Assembly (NCBI RefSeq): GCF_014650915.1
Contig: NZ_BMVW01000022.1
Span: 1-64,000, forward strand
DNA length: 64,000 nt
Reading direction: 5' to 3'
From: Streptomyces poonensis
Lineage (GTDB): Bacteria > Actinomycetota > Actinomycetes > Streptomycetales > Streptomycetaceae
Part shown: positions 60,418-64,000 of the stretch, piece after piece
How positions within the stretch are numbered: position 1 is the stretch's first letter
Layout of the letters: each line of letters begins with the position of its first letter
Position numbers and translations under genes: made by a program
The notes under the pieces: model-generated
What the model saw: only the letters and a program-made list of their open reading frames with translations
Told to the model about the DNA's origin: nothing
Databases searched by the model: none

Positions 60418-61704
60418 CTACTGCTGTGGCGGCCACTGGCCGTGAGGCGGGGTTGACTGCTGCTGGTACGGGTTCTGTTGCTGCGGGACGGGCTGCTGCC
60501 CGTAGTGGTGGGGATAACCAGCCGAAACGCCGAGGTCGCTGTTCTTATTCCTGTTACGCCGGGTCAGCTTCACGATCAAAAATACGAATAGGCCGATCAC
60601 GGCTAGGCTCACGAGACCCAGGACAGCGAGGAATACCATCTGCTTTTGATCAGCTTTCGCGTTTTCTGCTGCGTAGTCCTTCCCGGATACACCGCTGTCC
60701 GAAGAGCCCAGGCTTTCCGGAACCTTGAGCGGGCCATACTCGCCGCCGGCAGGGATATCTCCCGTCAACGCAGCCAGCGGCCGAATGGCTCCGTAACCGT
60801 ACTTCTCATCAGGAAGGGAGAGATCCTTGATGGAGTCAGGCAAAACGGCGGTCTTTACGAGACGATTGACGATCTGCCCGGGCGTCAGGTCTGGGTACTT
60901 TGACTTAATCAGAGCTGCAGCTGCGGATGTGAGCGCAGCAGCCCCCGAGGTTCCATCTGCAATTCGCAGTTTGTTGCCAGGCCAGCTTGCGCTTACAAGG
61001 CGAGCTGCAGGGGCACTCAGCAAAACTTCCGGCCCGTAGTTGGACCCCTCCCAAATAGTCCCGTTTTTATTTACACCTCCAACCGTCAGAACTCCCGGAT
61101 ATAGTGCAGGGTAGTCATCAACTTCACTTCCGGCATTTCCTGAAGCTGTCACGATCAACGCATCATGCTGGAGGGCGTATGCCACCGCCTCGCGATCTGC
61201 GTCAAGGCCTTGACTCTCACCTTGCGAAATATTGATGACTGAGGCGCCATGGTCCACGGCGTAGCGGATTTCCTCCGCGAATCCCATCTCTCCGCCCGAA
61301 CGGATAGGCAGTATTTTAGCCTCAGGTGCAAGCCCCATGACGCCGTCGGCCGCCCCCGACCCGTGTCCATGCCCAGCGATCAATGAAGCCATGCCGGTAC
61401 CGTGAGTTGGGGAAAGCAGATCCCCTTCTTCCGGGCTGGGATCCTCGTCGTTATCCTCGAAATCATACCCCTTCAGGAGGTTATCCCTCAGGTCTACATG
61501 CTGGGTATTAACGCCGGTGTCGATGACAGCGACCGTGACACCCTTTCCCTTTGAGATTTCCCAGACGGATTCAGCCTGAAGCGTTTCTAGGTGCCACTGA
61601 GCATCTCTGGTTTGGTCAGCAAAGGCTCCGGGAGTTGCCGTCAGGATCAGCGAGCCCGTCAGTGCTGTGGCGCTTAGTACACGCACCGTCCGCGTGAAGG
61701 CCAT
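60418..61704 (-). CDS. mycP: Mycosin-type subtilisin protease (T7SS MycP), tandem copy 3
   Basis: The 428-aa protein has a signal peptide (1-29). The catalytic set is Asp62 (VAVIDTGVN), His101 (PTHGTGMAS), Asn190 (TASGNAGSE) and Ser253 (DGTSGAAAL). The last is nearer to the usual subtilase GTSxAxA than the GTSDST of copies 1 and 2. A membrane helix and Pro/Gln tail (NPYQQQSTPPHG) follow. First of three tandem copies on this strand. Confidence 0.91.
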   Translation of the reverse strand: MAFTRTVRVLSATALTGSLILTATPGAFADQTRDAQWHLETLQAESVWEISKGKGVTVAVIDTGVNTQHVDLRDNLLKGYDFEDNDEDPSPEEGDLLSPTHGTGMASLIAGHGHGSGAADGVMGLAPEAKILPIRSGGEMGFAEEIRYAVDHGASVINISQGESQGLDADREAVAYALQHDALIVTASGNAGSEVDDYPALYPGVLTVGGVNKNGTIWEGSNYGPEVLLSAPAARLVSASWPGNKLRIADGTSGAAALTSAAAALIKSKYPDLTPGQIVNRLVKTAVLPDSIKDLSLPDEKYGYGAIRPLAALTGDIPAGGEYGPLKVPESLGSSDSGVSGKDYAAENAKADQKQMVFLAVLGLVSLAVIGLFVFLIVKLTRRNRNKNSDLGVSAGYPHHYGQQPVPQQQNPYQQQSTPPHGQWPPQQ

Positions 61705-61730
61705 TCCGTCTTTCCTCTCCCGTTACCGAA

Positions 61731-61760
61731 CGTGGGCGTGACCTTGAGGCCACGCCCACG
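61731..61760 (-). repeat. Mycosin inter-gene hairpin, copy 3
   Basis: A perfect 10-bp stem (61731-61740 with 61751-61760) 26 nt before the mycosin 3 start and 38 nt past the upstream stop. It may be a terminator or a leader structure. Confidence 0.7.
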
Positions 61761-61798
61761 CATCTTGTCATGTGTCCATGAGCACTGAGCGGCGACGA

Positions 61799-63325
61799 CT
61801 ACTCGATGACTCGAGGCGCCGCGTTGGTCTGCGGGGCCCAGGTCTCCTCATCCTCGACCAGGTAGTCGGGACGCTCGCCCTCGCGCTGCTCCTGGTCATT
61901 GGGGCGGCCGGTACGTGAACCGGGAGCACCTACCATGCCTCCCTTGCGAACAGCACCGGTTCCCCCTCCTGCGGCACCGCGGCTGCGGTGCAAACCCGAA
62001 CCACCGGCAGTGCCCCTGCCAGCGCCCGCACCCGCACCCGCACCCGCACCGGCCCTGGGCGTGCCCCCAACTACACCACCACTCTGGCGAGCCATACCGC
62101 CGACGTGTGCGGCACCGCCCTTGGCGGCACCAGCACCAGCAGCGCCACCCACTCCGCCAGCACCCGCCCGACCTGCCATACCACCGACGCCTGCGGCACC
62201 GCCCTTGGCAACACCTGCGCCAGCAGCAGCACCCACTCCGCCAGCACCCACCCGACCGACCGTACCGCTGGCTCGAACGGGGCCGGGGACGCTGCCAGGC
62301 GCACCGCCAACGAAGCCAGGGCTGCCGACCGGACTGGCAGGGCTGGCCGATCCACCGCTGACGGGACCAGGGTTGCCAACCGACGGTGCACCAGAACGAC
62401 CGCCGGAGACGCCGTCGATCGCTGTGCTCACGTGAGGCTGTTGCGGCGCCGCGGGCTTATACGCTCCGCCAGTGATGCCAGACGGCGAGGACACGGACTT
62501 CGACGGACTGATGGCACCGGTCTGGCTGCTGCGAGCGGTACCACCTGTCGCGCCCTGCGGGCTCTGAGGCGCCCTGCCGCTAGGGACCACTACGGGTGCA
62601 GGAGCGATACCTCCAGGGTCCCCGGGGAAATTCTCCTCCTGGCCATCCTTCGCTTTCCTCCACGACCCCATCTCTGCGGCCCGACTGTTATAGGCCGCTC
62701 CCAGAATCTCCATCTGCTCAGCCATCTTGAGCTGTGCTTCTCGCCCTGCCGACAAGCTGCCATCGTTGGCTGCGAGAGCGTCCTTCGAGCTGCCCCCGTT
62801 CTTGAGGGCGTTGTCCGCGCCAGAAGCATCCCGGTCACCGAGATCGCCCGCATAGTCCAGCGCGCTGGAGAGCTTGCCAGGCTTTTCCATCGCCAAGACC
62901 TTGGGCTTGACGTCCTTGAGAACTGCTGCAGCACCTCTGAGCGACTGAGCCGTGTTATCGGCGTACTTGGCGCTGTCAGTGACCTTCTGGCTGATGACCT
63001 GCGCCCGCTTCGCGAAGGCGTCCGCGCTGTCGCCTTCCCAGTGAGCGAGGACTTGCTTGACAGCATCGTCCAGACTTTGCTTGATCCCGCCGCCGCCGAC
63101 AAGGGACTTGCTGAGGGCTGCCCAGCCGTCAGCGACATCTTCCACAACGCCCGGGTTCGCGTCTCGGACCATGGCTTTCATCTGGTCCATGTCGTAATCG
63201 AGTCCGAACGGCGTAGTGTGCTTCTTCGCGAAACACGCGTTGGGATCGTCGTATACGAAGTTGTCGACGCTCTTTTCGCCCATGGCTACAGCCCCCTCAT
63301 CTCCACGTAGCAGAACATCTGTCAC
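61799..63325 (-). CDS. WXG-domain long protein with Gly/Ala-rich region
   Basis: In this 508-aa protein, residues 1-200 are helical (PPE/WXG-like) with VLAHWEGDSADAFAKRAQV, a W-E-G turn. The remaining 300 are Gly/Ala/Pro-rich low-complexity repeats (GVGAAAGAGVAKGGAAGVGG and relatives), ending in DEETWAPQTNAAPRVIE, an acidic tail typical of Streptomyces WXG long proteins. It starts at a GTG overlapping the upstream stop (GTGA); ATG 63283 with GAGGGGG upstream is the alternative. Confidence 0.8.
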   Translation of the reverse strand: MTDVLLRGDEGAVAMGEKSVDNFVYDDPNACFAKKHTTPFGLDYDMDQMKAMVRDANPGVVEDVADGWAALSKSLVGGGGIKQSLDDAVKQVLAHWEGDSADAFAKRAQVISQKVTDSAKYADNTAQSLRGAAAVLKDVKPKVLAMEKPGKLSSALDYAGDLGDRDASGADNALKNGGSSKDALAANDGSLSAGREAQLKMAEQMEILGAAYNSRAAEMGSWRKAKDGQEENFPGDPGGIAPAPVVVPSGRAPQSPQGATGGTARSSQTGAISPSKSVSSPSGITGGAYKPAAPQQPHVSTAIDGVSGGRSGAPSVGNPGPVSGGSASPASPVGSPGFVGGAPGSVPGPVRASGTVGRVGAGGVGAAAGAGVAKGGAAGVGGMAGRAGAGGVGGAAGAGAAKGGAAHVGGMARQSGGVVGGTPRAGAGAGAGAGAGRGTAGGSGLHRSRGAAGGGTGAVRKGGMVGAPGSRTGRPNDQEQREGERPDYLVEDEETWAPQTNAAPRVIE

Positions 63326-63645
63326 TGCCGGTTGAAAGCGGCACGGTTCTGTGCCTCAGCGTCAGCGAACGCGTCATGCGTTCTCTTCGTCTTCTGCCCG
63401 AAGTCATCCAGTACCTGTTCCAGGTGCTCGACGATCTCGTAGAGGCGTTCCTGTATCTGCTTGTGGGCGGTGTGCAGCGTCTTGACCTCCTCGAACCCGT
63501 GCTCTGCTGAACCCAGCGCTCCAGCCGGCAGATACGTACTGTTTTTGCAGTTCGAAGCCGACGTACCCATGTCGTGCAAGACACGGTTCAACCTCGAAAT
63601 GGTCCCCTCGATCTCACTCAGATCGACCCTGTACTGCTCAGCCAT
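63322..63645 (-). CDS. WXG100-like small helical protein without Trp
   Basis: The 107-aa protein begins MAEQYRVDLSEIEGTISRLN. The central turn is AGALGSAEHGFEEVKTLHTA, with no tryptophan, and a Gln/Asn-rich C-terminus follows. It is 2 nt after the stop of the mycosin at the window edge and coupled to the WXG long protein that follows. It is probably the second half of a heterodimer. Confidence 0.8.
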   Translation of the reverse strand: MAEQYRVDLSEIEGTISRLNRVLHDMGTSASNCKNSTYLPAGALGSAEHGFEEVKTLHTAHKQIQERLYEIVEHLEQVLDDFGQKTKRTHDAFADAEAQNRAAFNRQ

Positions 63646-63647
63646 GC

Positions 63648-64000
63648 TCAGCTCCCCGTTGACTGCGTGTGCGTGTTGTTACCGATGCCACCGATGCCCT
63701 GCTTGCGCCGCCAGTCGCTGAGAACGCGCCCGCCCCCGAACAGAAGCACCACCGCGCCCAGACCGGCCGCCAGCACGTACAACGCGTACCGCTCCATCCG
63801 CTCCTCGCGGGACTCCCCGAGGACCAGAGTCGCGGCCTGGACGTCGGCTGAGCCGCCCGGAGAGCCGATCGCGTCTGGTTTCGGGCCGGCCTCGGAGGGT
63901 TCCTTGCTGTCCTCGTTGAGGGCGGCGGCCGGGTCGATGACGCCCCAGCCGACGAAGTTGTCGCGGTCCGGCTTCGTACGGTCTGCCGTCTGCTCGATCT
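63648..64000 (-). CDS. mycP: Mycosin (T7SS MycP), C-terminal part, cut by window edge
   Basis: The readable 116 residues end the gene on the minus strand. NFVGWGVIDPAAALNED is the last strand/helix of a subtilase domain. A linker, one membrane helix (YALYVLAAGLGAVVLLFGGG) and a short basic tail ending NTHTQSTGS follow. The catalytic triad lies outside the window. The tail is unlike the NPYQQ tails of the three tandem copies, so this is a separate, probably ancestral, mycosin. Confidence 0.85.
   Translation of the reverse strand, partial: IEQTADRTKPDRDNFVGWGVIDPAAALNEDSKEPSEAGPKPDAIGSPGGSADVQAATLVLGESREERMERYALYVLAAGLGAVVLLFGGGRVLSDWRRKQGIGGIGNNTHTQSTGS

Noticed and set aside
62040..62400. 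Iterated GC-rich sequence that looks like a satellite or CRISPR-like array
   Set aside because: It is the Gly/Ala-rich repeat region of the protein encoded on the minus strand; no spacers.
1..64000. tRNA genes, insertion sequences, canonical EsxA/EsxB, EccB, EccE
   Set aside because: Looked for by motif and neighbourhood; none seen in this window.

Overview
This is a high-GC, typical Streptomyces chromosomal window. The evidence is the codon bias, frequent GTG/TTG starts, 4-nt ATGA/GTGA gene overlaps, strong GC-rich terminators, and the linkage rnj-dapA-thyX / dapB-M16 peptidase-pnp-rpsO next to a type VII secretion (T7SS, ESX) locus. I saw no tRNA, rRNA, CRISPR array or intact insertion sequence.

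1-11 kb holds conserved housekeeping genes, mostly on the minus strand: RNase J, DapA, ThyX, DapB, an M16 zinc peptidase, PNPase and ribosomal protein S15. Two small membrane proteins lie between them. RNase J and PNPase are both RNA-decay enzymes, and DapA/DapB are two steps of the diaminopimelate/lysine pathway.

11-33 kb carries the T7SS core, EccD (minus) and EccC (plus), followed by effector-type gene sets. One four-gene cassette occurs three times: at 17.5-20.5 kb (A, plus), 21.3-24.2 kb (B, minus) and 29.9-32.8 kb (C, minus). Its order is always (i) a ~100-aa WXG100-like helical protein with an unusual W-x-x-G turn and a GT..LD.AC signature, (ii) a 407-434-aa protein with a WXG N-terminus and a hydrophobic middle, (iii) a 235-263-aa soluble protein of unknown family, and (iv) a small two-helix membrane protein. 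Extra copies of the membrane protein (the WFAGD family), including a frameshifted one, sit around cassette C, and a distant one lies beside rpsO. Between B and C is a polymorphic toxin with a C-terminal nucleic-acid/nucleotide deaminase domain and its SUKH-type immunity protein.

33-49 kb has a membrane-anchored zinc peptidase and a PQQ-type propeller protein, a WXG/amidase effector operon, and a second copy of the deaminase toxin. Behind that toxin come two SUKH proteins, a SUKH-deaminase fusion and an ATPase/WD40 protein. Another WXG effector operon follows.

49-57 kb contains a large WXG-associated protein of unknown function, three exported or membrane proteins, a PIN-type toxin-antitoxin pair, and a small GntR regulator facing two small genes across a perfect 20-bp palindrome.

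57-64 kb (minus strand) holds three tandem mycosins (T7SS subtilisin-like proteases) and a WXG100-like pair, then the C-terminus of a fourth mycosin at the window edge. No gene here resembles EccB, EccE or canonical EsxA/EsxB; those probably lie beyond the right edge. The overall picture (inference) is one T7SS apparatus with an expanded set of effectors, partner proteins, membrane accessory or immunity proteins, and proteases.
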